In this document: positions 21,759 to 31,722 of the stretch, piece after piece | Numbering within the stretch: position 1 is the first letter of the stretch | How the letters are laid out: every line of letters begins with the position of its first letter | Origin: Haematococcus lacustris | Taxonomy: Eukaryota; Chlorophyta; Chlorophyceae; Chlamydomonadales; Haematococcaceae | Direction of reading: 5' to 3' | Length of the DNA stretch: 64,000 nt | Assembly (NCBI GenBank): GCA_030144725.1 | Contig: JASKMD010000024.1 | Span: 913,080-977,079 of the forward strand | Notes under the pieces: model-generated | The model's database searches: none | Seen by the model: the letters and a program-made list of their open reading frames with translations, nothing else | What the model was told of the DNA's origin: nothing | Translations under genes and position numbers: made by a program

Positions 21759-23014
21759 CTACAGTACTGTAGAGGTCCACAGTACTGTAGAGGTCTACAG
21801 TACTGTAGAGGTCTACAGTACTGTAGAGGTCTACAGTACTGTAGAGGTCCACAGTACTGTAGAGGTCCACAGTACTGTAGAGGTCTACAGTACTGTAGAG
21901 GTCTACAGTACTGTAGAGGTCCACAGTACTGTAGAGGTCTACAGTACTGTAGAGGTCTACAGTACTGTAGAGGTCCACAGTACTGTAGAGGTCCACAGTA
22001 CTGTAGAGGTCTACAGTACTGTAGAGGTCTACAGTACTGTAGAGGTCTACAGTACTGTAGAGGTCTACAGTACTGTAGAGGTCTACAGTACTGTAGAGGT
22101 CTACAGTACTGTAGAGGTCTACAGTACTGTAGAGGTCTACAGTACTGTAGAGGTCAACAGTACTGTAGAGGTCTACAGTACTGTAGAGGTCCACAGTACT
22201 GTAGAGGTCCACAGTACTGTAGAGGTCTACAGTACTGTAGAGGTCTACAGTACTGTAGACACCTACAGTACTGTAGAGGTCTACAGTACTGTAGAGGTCT
22301 ACAGTACTGTAGAGGTCCACAGTACTGTAGAGGTCCACAGTACTGTAGAGGTCTACAGTACTGTAGAGGTCTACAGTACTGTAGAGGTCCACAGTACTGT
22401 AGAGGTCTACAGTACTGTAGAGGTCTACAGTACTGTAGAGGTCTACAGTACTGTAGAGGTCTACAGTACTGTAGAGGTCTACAGTACTGTAGAGGTCCAC
22501 AGTACTGTAGAGGTCTACAGTACTGTAGAGGTCCACAGTACTGTAGAGGTCCACAGTACTGTAGAGGTCTACAGTACTGTAGAGGTCCACAGTACTGTAG
22601 AGGTCTACAGTACTGTAGAGGTCCACAGTACTGTAGAGGTCCACAGTACTGTAGAGGTCTACAGTACTGTAGAGGTCTACAGTACTGTAGAGGTCTACAG
22701 TACTGTAGAGGTCTACAGTACTGTAGAGGTCTACAGTACTGTAGAGGTCTACAGTACTGTAGAGGTCTACAGTACTGTAGAGGTCTACAGTACTGTAGAG
22801 GTCTACAGTACTGTAGAGGTCTACAGTACTGTAGAGGTCCACAGTACTGTAGAGGTCTACAGTACTGTAGAGGTCTACAGTACTGTAGAGGTCCACAGTA
22901 CTGTAGAGGTCCACAGTACTGTAGAGGTCTACAGTACTGTAGAGGTCTACAGTACTGCAGAGGTCTACAATACTGTAGGTGTCTACAGTACTGTAGAGGT
23001 CTACAGTACTGTAG
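21759..23014. repeat. Palindromic satellite: about 70 units of 18 bp
   Basis: The first CTACAGTACTGTAG starts at 21759 and the last at 23001. The distance of 1242 bp is exactly 69 periods of 18, so the phase is kept without a single net indel. The spacer is mostly AGGT, with C or T at the flanking base (CTAC or CCAC variants). One unit has ACAC instead (near 22258). Divergence is confined to a few positions and to the last units near 22957-22985. The core is a perfect 14-bp dyad. Confidence 0.97.
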
Positions 23015-23881
23015 GTGCCTTCCCCCCATGCATCCTTAACCCCCATGCCCCCTTCGCCCCCATGCAGGAACATCTCAATGTAGCCCAAGCTCGTTTGCTA
23101 TCCCGACAGTGCTATGCAAATGCGCTGACAACAAAGCGTGCCTATGTTGCCCAGCCCAGCCCAGCCCTGCCCAGCCCTACTCAGCCTCTAGGATTCGTTA
23201 CCGACCCTGAGCCTAGCCCTTGTGTTAGGAACACAAGTGGTGATGTAATGATGTAGGCTAAGAGTCATGATGTAATGATGTGAGGTTATATGTAATGATG
23301 GATGGTTGATGGCCAACCGCAAACAACTTTTGGGGCAATCTCTGCCGCACTCGATATTACACGGGAGGGTGCGGTGCAGGAGGTTGTTGTGATTGCGGGG
23401 CATCATCAACATCCACAGCTTTGCGGGAGCTTGCAAGCCGAGCTACCCAGTACAACCGACAGAACGGACCTAGCTTGCGATAGAGACGGGCCCCGGCCTT
23501 AGACCTTACACGTATGTATGTAGCTCCCTATGGCGACCTTATTGCGTGGACACAACTTTCGGCACAAATATCCATATCGAGCTTGCGGGCCTACGCTTCG
23601 ACGCCTCTCACTATTTATAGCACGCCGAAGCTGACGGTGCAATCGCGGTAGCAAATGGTGGTTTGAATGTGGAGAACAGAGACCTTGTCAAATCTGACCT
23701 ACAGTACTGTGGACCTCTACAGTACTGTAGACATCTACAGTACTGTAGACATCTACAGTACTGTAGATGTCTACAGTACTGTAGGTACCTACACTCCAAC
23801 TGCTCACATACTCAAAATTTCAACAAGCGTCAAGTGGCGTTGGAGTCGCAAGGACAATCCGAGGCGAACCGCATCAAAAAA
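23015..23881. other. Non-coding end of the satellite block; short satellite array
   Basis: A five-unit array of the same palindrome lies at 23699-23784. Elsewhere I see short (CCCAG) and CCCCATGC motifs and no conserved coding sequence. The gag stop codon is at the right edge, so this is the 3' side of gag in the minus-strand element. Confidence 0.6.
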
Positions 23882-26800
23882 CTACCCCCCTAGGATGACG
23901 AATATCCGCACTAATTTGCCTGTGTGTAGCTGCTGCCGGGCGCGGCGGCGAGCAGCTCCTAGGCCCAGCGCTTGGTGCTTAGGGGAACGGGCTGGCAGCT
24001 GTGGTCTATCCGTGCCGTGGCCGGGCTTGCTGCGAGGTTCCCAGACAAGACCCCTGATTTCCGGTCTGGGAGTGTCCTCCGCAACGCTGGGGGCATGGCT
24101 GCAGCCAGGGGCGGCGCTGATCGCACTTGACTGTGCCCCTGGAGCCCCCAGGTAGCTCACGCCGGTGTGACCACTGCTGCCGTGCTCCCCCTCGCTGTGC
24201 GCTGGGCTGGTCACGCATGACCAAAGAGGCTCAGGGCTAGTGGGCTCAGGGAGGGCAACCAGAGAGGTCTCGACCATGCTGCTCAGACCGGGCCAGGCGT
24301 CTCTGGCATTGAAGCGCAGTGGCAGGGCATGGCGAGGCTGCTGCCGGCCATGGCTGGCAAGGCTGGGGGCATAAGTGATTTGCTGGGCTGTCAGGTCAAG
24401 CTGGATGCCGTGCTGGTAAAGTGCCTCAGTGCCAAGCAACAGGCTGAAGGGCAGCTGGCAGGCTGCTGGCATCACATGGAAGCGATGGCGGGACTTGGCT
24501 GCATGAGGTGTGCCTAGGGCGAGCCCCACCTCAGCCATGACTCCGCCGTGGGCATGGAAGGCGGTGCCTCCGCTCTGGAAGATACGCAGCCGCATGTGGT
24601 CCGCCTGCAGCTCCAGCCGCTCAACCAGCCATGGGGCAATGAGGTGTGCCCCAGAACCGGAGTCGAGCACGACACCTGGTACGGCGTGGGGGTGACCGTG
24701 GCGGTCTATGATGCTGAGGCCTGTAGCCACGCTGAGGTTGGCAGCATATGGCAGGGCATAGCTCATTAGGGACGCGGGGTAAGCAGCAGGGATTGCCGCC
24801 CAGTTGGAGGGGCCGGTACCCGCCTCAGTCACAGGCGCTGCTGCTGATGACTCTGCATAACCACTGGAACCGGATTCTGACACAGCATCCTGCGTGTAGG
24901 GCTGCAAGGCAGACAGCTGAGCCGGCGGGGTTGGGTGGGCATTGGTAACGGGGTCAGGGCTGGCCACCAAGGACGTGGCAATCACGCTGCTCTGACTCAG
25001 CAGCTGGCCGCTGGACCACTCAGCTGGTGGCTCAAAGTACATGGGCAGAGCATGGCGTGGCTGGGCCTCGTTGTGGCTGAACAGCCGAGGAGCGTAGCTG
25101 AGCAAACGACCCACCAGATCTAGCTGGATGCCGTGGCGGAAGAGGATCTCGTTGCCAACCAGCAAGTCATAGGGCAGGCTGGTGCTATCTGCCACGACCT
25201 GGAAGCGGTGGCGTGACCTGGCAGCATAGGGTGTGCCTAAGGCAAGGCCCACCTCCACCACAGCCGCCCCTTGCGTTTGGAAGGCGGTGCCCCCGCTCTG
25301 GATGATGCGCTGCTGGGAGGGGAGAACCTCGAGCTTCAGCTGGCGGGCCAGGCTGGCGGTGATCAGCTGTGCGCCTGAGCCAGAGTCGAGCATGACACCG
25401 GGTAGGGCATGGGGAGTGCCGTGCCTGTCTAGGACACTGAGGCCTGCGCACACGCTGGGGTTGGCAGCAAAGGGGAGGGCACGCAAGCTCGAGGCCGGCT
25501 GGGCCGGGCCAGCAGCGGCAAGGGCAGCAGACTGTGGCACAGAGATGGGCTGCTGGGCTGCGGTGCCGGTGGCAGAAGCAACAGCCTGGGCGAGAGGTCG
25601 CTCTGCCCTCAGCTGAGCCATGTGGGCCTCCATGACAAGCAAGTTTTGCTGCAAGGTGGACACCTGTTGCACTAGGGTGCGCACGGTGTCCGTGATGTCA
25701 GCCTGACCCTCTAGCTGCATGGGTACCTTGCTGCTGCTGCTGCTGCTGCTACTGCTGGTGTCACGGGGTGCAGCACGTGAGGCGGGCAGGGCATGGGTGG
25801 TGGCGCCGCCGGGCGCGAAGCTGAGTGGGCGCTCAGCAGCAGCAGCTAGGGCAATGGCGTGGCGCATGGCATCAAAGGCAGTGCTGACGCTGGTGATGGG
25901 CATGTTGGTGAGGCTGTGTAGGGCTGCGTCCTCATCCTCATCCTCACCCTCACCCACACCAGGCACGGCAGCGAGGGAGTGCGCAGGTCCGGGCTGACCC
26001 CATTGGGCTGGGCGCAGTTCAGGATGCTTGCTGAAGCACCGCTCCTCGGTGTGCCCGTCTTTGCCGCAGTGATCACAGCGTGGGCGACCCCGGGATGGCC
26101 CGCTTCTTGACTGCACGACGGTGTGAGCGCGCAGTGGCGGGGCAGCAGCAGGTGAGCGGGAAGCCATGAACAACCTGAACTGCTCATACAGGGCCGGGTC
26201 AATGGGCTGCGAGCTGGCGGCTGCACCGTGGGAGTGGGGGTGGGCTGGAGTGGGAGCGGGCGCTGCCTGCGGCTGCTGTTGCTTGAGCAGGTGACATTCA
26301 GCAGTGCTGTGACTAGTCCAGCGCTGGTGACCCTCACACCAGGACAGGTGAGGCGCAGGAGGCCTGGTTGGTGCCGGAGGTGCACCCTGGGCGGTGAGGG
26401 CGCTGCCAAGCTGCTTGACTAGGCGTTGGGCTGCCTTGACAGCTGTGGGGTTACCTCCCTTTACTTGTCCCAACAGCTCAGCGGCGTTGACGCCCGCAGG
26501 TGCGTTGAGCGGCTTCCCAGCTGCCTGCTCCAGCTGCAGCATGCCAATGAGCTCCTCATAAACCTGGGTTGCAGCAGCTTCAGCGCGGCCAAGGGCAAGC
26601 TCAACCGAGTCTTGAGAGTGAGGGGGCTTGGGGAGCCGTGCATAGGTCACCTTGCTGCGCTGCACCAGGTGCTGGCCCTGGCTGTGGAGCACGTGACGAG
26701 GGTGGGGCATAAGGGCATGCAAAAACAGGTTGACAGCACAGAGGCGGCTGAGGTGACCCTCCTCAGCCATGCGCACCAATTGAGGTGCCATGCGCGCCTT

Positions 26801-27295
26801 CAGCGAGCGCGGGGCCTCGGTGCGGCCGCTGTCACCCACGTCGCCCAGCTGCACACCCTGGACGTGCTGCTTCAGTAGCACGGGGTCCGAGAGGTCGTCC
26901 CGCACGATGTCAAGGAACATGGCGATGCAGTAGTCCGCGTCCCAGGCCTGGTCGCTGGGAAGCTCCTCGTATCGACGCTGGTACTCCTGGACAACAGAGG
27001 GCTTGACAAAGCCGTCGGAAAAAGCCGCAGATGCGCGGCTAGGCAGCTTGCGGAGGACGAGCTGGAGCGCACTGCCGCCCCAAAGTTCCGCATCGTTGCA
27101 CAAGACTTGGAGGGAGCTCTGGACGCACTGAAACGAGCGGTCCAGCTCATAGGGCAGCAGCACCGTGCCGGACGATGGCAGAGGGTGCTTGACGGGCGGC
27201 GCAGAAGGGCTGAAACGGCTTCCGATAGTGGGGCCGTTAACCGAACCGGCCGCGTCAGCTGCATAGGAAGATCCGTCCACGGACATTGAGCTCAT
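23882..27295 (-). CDS. Gypsy Gag with two tandem aspartic-protease-like domains
   Basis: The frame is open from inside the LTR (27406), but the likely start is the MSSMSVDG methionine at 27295. Numbering from 27406, 60-340 is a capsid-like helical region. Two zinc knuckles follow: C357-x2-H-x5-H-x4-C371, and a classical CCHC at 444-457 (CDHCGKDGHTEERC). A Ser run (550-559) and a coiled-coil segment (568-600) follow. Two homologous domains then occur 241 residues apart, each with LDSGSGA (D674 and D915), a GGTAF segment, EVGLALGTP and a late LLVGNE or LLLGTE motif. DSG plus the hydrophobic-Gly motif is the retropepsin signature. Retropepsins normally act as dimers of one domain, so a covalent pair is unusual. 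The last 120 residues have no recognised motif. There is no in-frame stop. Confidence 0.85.
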   Translation of the reverse strand: MSSMSVDGSSYAADAAGSVNGPTIGSRFSPSAPPVKHPLPSSGTVLLPYELDRSFQCVQSSLQVLCNDAELWGGSALQLVLRKLPSRASAAFSDGFVKPSVVQEYQRRYEELPSDQAWDADYCIAMFLDIVRDDLSDPVLLKQHVQGVQLGDVGDSGRTEAPRSLKARMAPQLVRMAEEGHLSRLCAVNLFLHALMPHPRHVLHSQGQHLVQRSKVTYARLPKPPHSQDSVELALGRAEAAATQVYEELIGMLQLEQAAGKPLNAPAGVNAAELLGQVKGGNPTAVKAAQRLVKQLGSALTAQGAPPAPTRPPAPHLSWCEGHQRWTSHSTAECHLLKQQQPQAAPAPTPAHPHSHGAAASSQPIDPALYEQFRLFMASRSPAAAPPLRAHTVVQSRSGPSRGRPRCDHCGKDGHTEERCFSKHPELRPAQWGQPGPAHSLAAVPGVGEGEDEDEDAALHSLTNMPITSVSTAFDAMRHAIALAAAAERPLSFAPGGATTHALPASRAAPRDTSSSSSSSSSKVPMQLEGQADITDTVRTLVQQVSTLQQNLLVMEAHMAQLRAERPLAQAVASATGTAAQQPISVPQSAALAAAGPAQPASSLRALPFAANPSVCAGLSVLDRHGTPHALPGVMLDSGSGAQLITASLARQLKLEVLPSQQRIIQSGGTAFQTQGAAVVEVGLALGTPYAARSRHRFQVVADSTSLPYDLLVGNEILFRHGIQLDLVGRLLSYAPRLFSHNEAQPRHALPMYFEPPAEWSSGQLLSQSSVIATSLVASPDPVTNAHPTPPAQLSALQPYTQDAVSESGSSGYAESSAAAPVTEAGTGPSNWAAIPAAYPASLMSYALPYAANLSVATGLSIIDRHGHPHAVPGVVLDSGSGAHLIAPWLVERLELQADHMRLRIFQSGGTAFHAHGGVMAEVGLALGTPHAAKSRHRFHVMPAACQLPFSLLLGTEALYQHGIQLDLTAQQITYAPSLASHGRQQPRHALPLRFNARDAWPGLSSMVETSLVALPEPTSPEPLWSCVTSPAHSEGEHGSSGHTGVSYLGAPGAQSSAISAAPGCSHAPSVAEDTPRPEIRGLVWEPRSKPGHGTDRPQLPARSPKHQALGLGAARRRARQQLHTGKLVRIFVILGG

Positions 27296-27322
27296 ATGCC
27301 GCGCGGACCACTTAGCTTGAGA

Positions 27323-27733
27323 TAGTCTGGGGTTTCGCCGCCCGAGCCGGCCCGGGTTGAGTGCGCCGGGAGCTGAGCAGACAGGAAAGACGTGGGCTGA
27401 TTCCACACGGTTCCCTCGTTACACTGGGGCTTGGGGAGTGCCTCTGCCGCTGACACAATGCGGGTGACGTGAGGTATCTCAAGCTGCCAAGGCAGCAACA
27501 CAACAAGGCTCAAATACTAAAGTCCGGCACAGTCCAAGCATTTCCCCATGCACTGAGTCAGCAAGACACGTCTCTGCTTGGCTCAGATCACAACCCAGAT
27601 CGCAACTTAGGAAACCCCTCAAGGGCAGTCGGCCACACTCAACACCTCAAATGCTCAGTTTAGGCTAAGGTCCATGTCATGGGGCAGAACCCCTCATCAC
27701 ACAATGTGTCTAGTCACGCCATGTGTTGTGACA
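27323..27733 (-). repeat. 5' LTR of the minus-strand gypsy element
   Basis: Near-identical to 12693-13103. In minus orientation it starts TGTCACA and ends CAGACTA, followed by TCTCAAGC and then the gag start at 27295. No TGG primer-binding sequence directly follows the shared block, so priming is unclear. Its right side abuts the DNA transposon at 27744 with only about 10 bases between. Confidence 0.8.
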
Positions 27734-27743
27734 TGATACTAAA

Positions 27744-29837
27744 AAACGCGACATGCCGCATGCCTTGACTGACCGGAATTCGGTGTTCCTGTGACTGGCG
27801 CCAGGCACTTGCCAGGGCTCCATCCGCGACCCTCGTCACACACATGTGTCCGTAGCAAGCACATCTACATAATAGGTAAGATTGCTGCAACATGCAAGTG
27901 AGGTGTGAGTGACAGCTTCACAGCAAGCCCATGGCACGCCCAGCCATGCCACAGCCATGAAAACTAATAAAATCGTATGCCTCTTTGCTAGTGGCCTGTT
28001 ATCACTCCAATGAAACTACAACCCAAGTTTCATGTGGCAGTGACGATGCGTTCAGCACTAACATGGGTATGCAGTCCCCCGACCTCATGTCCTCTCACTA
28101 CCACCATGTGCCATCCTATTTGGTTGCAGGAAGGTTCCAGGGCGCAACTGCTACAACATCAGAAGGATGAACATTCCATGGAGTTGGCAGTAGCCGCTAT
28201 CCGGCACGGCTTACAACGAGCTGGGCAGGGGGCGACACCCAAGCTGAGCGACAGGTTGGTACTTACAAAGCTCTTTAATACTATACAATGTCCAGCTTGT
28301 ACGGCAGCTGGTAGAGAAGGGCTACAACAAACAACATTGCCTTGATCTTGTTCGTCATGCAGGACCCTTGTTCTTGAGCCACAGGAACCAATGTCACCTT
28401 CAAACCGCCAAGCCTCATGGTAAGATACCTCAACATCAGCATCAACCATCGCTCACATGCACTGACATGCACTAGCTCTCACTTGCACTCAAGTCAGATG
28501 CCCCCTTTGCTGTGCATGCAGCATTCTATCGGTCGACGAGGGCATCCAGGATCACCCCGTCTACGCCATCCACTGTCTCTGTCACATCCTGCACAACACA
28601 GCCAAGCACGCCTTTGAGTCAGCGGGACAGAGTCAGCTGTATCAACGGACCGGCTACAACACAGCTCTGTTCTGGGTGCTTGACCACATCAGTGCAGAGC
28701 TGCGCAAGGACCTGCCAGAAGGCATGCCCCTAGTGGAGGAGGCCGTTGGCACACGGTGGCTGTCGTATGCCAGGATAGCCATCTATTGCTGCCAGCACCA
28801 TGCCGAGATTGTGCATGTGTTGGACGTCAAGGCGCACACTGAGGATTTGGACACCTGGGTGCCTCACATCACCCGGGAGAGCCTAGCACAGAGCAGGGTG
28901 GAGGACAGGGTGGCCAAGCGTCAACGCAAGGAGGACAAGCAGGCTGCAGCTGTAGCCTTCTTTGGCATAGCATCACCCTCGCTCGCCACTGCCCACCCCT
29001 CTCCCGTAGCTGCCGCTGCCACCCCCTCACCCACAGCCGGTGCTGCCACCTCCACATCGGTCTGCAAGAGAAGCGTGGGGTCCATCACTATCAGCCTGGC
29101 ATCTTTAGAGGCACGGTCAGCCTGTGGGCAAACAGCCACCATGCAGCAAGAGGAGGCAAAGCAGTATGCAGCGGACAAGGCTACAGATAAGGGCAGGCAC
29201 CTGCAGGCAGTAGCTTTGTACCGCTGCAAGCTAGCTAGCAACAAGCTGCCACCAACCACCTCAAAGTTGCTGAAAAACCAGCTGCAAGAGTTGTGGGCTG
29301 TGGTGGGCAATGGGCAGCCCACCGTGAAGCCCGTGCGGAACATGCACATAGCTGACTGGTTGGATGCTCTGGCGATGCACATGTCACCTGTCACCAACTA
29401 GACCCATGATTGCCATCACACACCTCAACATAGACACCTTGGCATGCCTTCCTGCAGCCAAATAGGATGGCACATGGTGGTAGTGAGAGGACATGAGGTC
29501 GGGGGACTGCATACCCATGTTAGTGCTGAACGCATCGTCACTGCCACATGAAACTTGGGTTGTAGTTTCATTGGAGTGATAACAGGCCACTAGCAAAGTG
29601 GCATACGATTTTATTAGTTTTCATGGCTGTGGCATGGCTGGGCGTGCCATGGGCTTGCTGTGAAGCTGTCACTCACACCTCACTTGCATGTTGCAGCAAT
29701 CTTACCTATTATGTAGATGTGCTTGCTACGGACACATGTGTGTGACAAGGGTCGCGGATGGAGCCCTTGCTAGTGCCTGGCGCCGGTCACAGGAACACCG
29801 AATTCCGGTCAGTCAAGGCATGGGGCATGTCGCGTTT
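27744..29837 (+). mobile_element. DNA transposon with 391-bp terminal inverted repeats, hAT-like
   Basis: 27744-28134 and 29447-29837 are inverted copies of each other. Landmarks are AAACGCGACATGCC at the outer ends, GACCGGAATTCGGTGTTCC, and TGGTTGCAGGAAGG at the inner ends. They differ at scattered positions. The inner 1.3 kb holds the transposase remnant. No clear target-site duplication is visible in ATACTAAA versus GATGGTGC. Superfamily is inferred from the encoded protein. Confidence 0.75.
28522..29401 (+). pseudogene. hAT-like transposase C-terminal exon
   Basis: After a TGCATGCAG acceptor the frame reads ILSVDEGIQDHPVYAIHCLC, then HILHNTAKHAF, and later EEAVGTRWLSYARIAIYCCQ. A Cys/His helix followed by a T-R-W-x-S motif is typical of hAT transposases of the ZNF862/KRBA2 type. 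The second half is Ala/Ser-rich, and the frame ends at TAG 29399-29401. An upstream exon may be 28131-28253 (QLLQHQKDEHSMELAVAAIR, donor GACAG/GTTGGT). No N-terminal BED finger or complete DDE core is seen, so it is probably a decayed or partial gene. Confidence 0.5.
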
Positions 29838-30619
29838 GATGGTGCTGCGCCACTTACTAAATGTAACTAGGACTATAGATGCACCTCCAGCCACCGTCGC
29901 GCTCGACTGGGCAGTCACGTGACAGTGCACGGTGCTGCGATAGGCATTCTGACCCGTGCGACCTTACAACTACAAGCCTCCAGTAGCAAGCTTGCGTCTC
30001 AAGCACATTCAATGTGGAGGGCGCCACAGGCTTCAGGCCAGGCACAACCATCAGCGGGATACAGCGCAAAAGTACGATTGCAACGCACCAGGCGCAACTG
30101 CTATCCGTGGCCTATGGGCTCCGTTCGTCAAAATTTGATTTTTCCTCAGGGCGTGTCACAGCTGACTAGGGCAGGAGCCGCTGCTCGGCCTGGCCACCAT
30201 CACAACTCTATTGAGGCCTTTCCAGCCGTCTGGAGGTTGAGTGCCAAGTTATAGTCCTGTCCACCCACCTGACATGATTCCCCAGGGGTGTCCTGATACA
30301 TCCCCGACAGCTTGGTTTCCATGGGCACTGGCATCCTTGGGCGCTGGAAGGTAGCCGTGCCAAAGGCAGTATACCAATACAATGAGGTCTACAGGGCCAA
30401 CAAAACTTGTCCAACAAGGAACAACATGTTGGCCTGTGGGTAATCTCACTCAGCTACTACAAACAAGTTGTAGCATCCTCGGTCGTACCCTTGATGACTA
30501 CAAACCCCACTCCGGTGGCACTCGTTCAAGGGGCTAATCCCCCTTGACCACTGGGCTCCTCATCAAAACTAACAGCTTAATGCTTTGTAAGGCTAACAGT
30601 CTGTGTAAACTACTAGGGC
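29838..30619. other. Unassigned DNA with dispersed repeats
   Basis: 29866-29925 is the inverted partner of 12572-12632. 30297-30385 matches 10815-10945. 30383-30530 is repeated directly at 30943-31100 (shared AACAACATGTTGGCCTGTGG and CAAGTTGTAGCATCCTCGGT). No gene is seen. Confidence 0.5.
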
Positions 30620-30865
30620 CTACGCATTGTTGCGGGCCCGTCCATCTATGCCTCGGCGGTATTCTGCAGCCCGGTGCAACCTCTGCCTGGCCTTGGGCAG
30701 CCGGTCATTGACCCGCTTGTAGCCCTGCTGGTACTCCTTGCCAACGGGGGGCAGAGCCTCCCTGTCCTTCCAGCTGCACAGCTCCAGGGGGCGCTGCTTG
30801 CTCTCCCCAATGCGCTGAAAATTGAGGCAGGGGTTGGTGTCCCGGTCCAGCCACCTGCCCCACAA
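30620..30865 (-). pseudogene. C-terminal fragment of a TnpB/Fanzor-like transposon protein (tentative)
   Basis: The minus-strand reading contains WLDRDTNPCLNFQRIGES, RPLELCSW and GKEYQQGYKRVNDRLPKA. The tail form R-P-L-E-L-C-x-W ... K-G-K-E-Y ... G-Y-K-R-x-x-D recurs in degraded form at 63000-63120 and 12260-12350. A D-R-D-x-N followed by a short helix is how the last RuvC motif of TnpB/Fanzor nucleases looks. With no upstream RuvC motifs or zinc ribbon here, the assignment stays tentative. The fragment has no credible start. Confidence 0.4.
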
Positions 30866-31722
30866 TGAGGTCTACAGGCTGACAGAATGCCAGGCAGGCA
30901 ACAACAAAGGGTGTAGGCGTGACGCTAGACTGGGTGTAGCAGGCCAACAAAACTTGTCCTACAAGGAACAACATGTTGGCCTGTGGGTAATCTCACTCAG
31001 CTACTACAAACAAGTTGTAGCATCCTCGGTCGCACCCTTGATGACTACAGCCCCCAAATCGATGGCATGTTCGTGGGCAGACCCCACAACCACAGGGCAC
31101 CTCATCAAAACTAACAGCTTTAGGCTGAAATGGCTACCAACCCGTTGCACTAGTAAACACTAGTGAACTAGCTAGGAGCCTTGGAGTGCTCCAGGGCATT
31201 GCTCCAGGGCTCGGGTAGTCTTGGAACTTCATAGTGCAACTCCACGAGAAAGCTCCACTATGGCTACGAGATTTGTTAATCGCTGATGCGCGGCGATACC
31301 TGCAAGCAACAAGGGCAAAGTGCGGGGCTATGTGCGGGGCAACAAGCAAGGGTCAACAACACTCAGGCAAATTAGTAACAGCATTTTTCAGTATCGCGGC
31401 TTGAGATTTTGCACATAGCCATATGACGTGGTTGTAAGATTGGGGTTTGAACGAAAATTCATAAAAATGCATGGTTGGTGAGATATCGCTAAGGTGATGT
31501 GTTGTACCACTGGGTGCACTCGTGGAGAATAAGGGCTGGCTGGCTCGGCAAACTTGCGAGTTGAGGTCTGAGACTTGGCATGTAGGACCCTAGGTGACCT
31601 AGTGGAGGAGAAGACACTTTTTCGGTTTGCGAAAACCGAAGAAGTTTTGGCGAACATCCGTCCACCTCCTGCCATAACGCTGTACACCACTGCAATCTAC
31701 GCCTCATTTCAGCCCGAGTCAT
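30866..31722. other. Repeat copies and presumed 5' region of the LINE
   Basis: 30943-31100 is the second copy of the direct repeat at 30383. 31361-31500 is a diverged relative of 17017-17150. The LINE reading frame begins with ATG at 31723, and the 5' end of the element is not defined. I see no internal promoter motif that I can name. Confidence 0.4.

Larger units (their letters stand above)
12693..27733 (-). mobile_element. 15-kb Ty3/gypsy-type LTR retrotransposon with internal satellites
   Basis: Two near-identical 411-bp direct repeats (12693-13103 and 27323-27733) flank minus-strand gag-protease (27295-23882) and RT-RNase H-integrase (17040-13356). In minus orientation the right repeat is the 5' LTR. 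The interval between gag and pol (about 17053-23881) is almost pure satellite and simple repeat, which makes the element about 15 kb. LTR identity suggests recent insertion or conversion. I found no matching target-site duplication, and the left LTR is bracketed by a 39-bp repeat, so its boundaries were altered after or during insertion. Element order (gag-PR, RT, RH, IN) is Ty3/gypsy. Confidence 0.8.

Noticed and set aside
21759..23014. CRISPR-like array (regular short repeats)
   Set aside because: The 18-bp units abut with no unique spacers, the core is a palindromic satellite, and the setting is eukaryotic.
20870..23256. Long plus-strand frame of poly-Leu/Ala/Cys followed by STVEVY repeats (792 codons) and its 546-codon minus partner
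   Set aside because: Pure translation of CTG and 18-bp repeats, without any non-repetitive conserved segment.
27292..27513. Small ORFs within the gypsy LTR (also at 12557-12883)
   Set aside because: The same peptide appears in both LTRs because the DNA is duplicated. No conserved domain or start context is seen.
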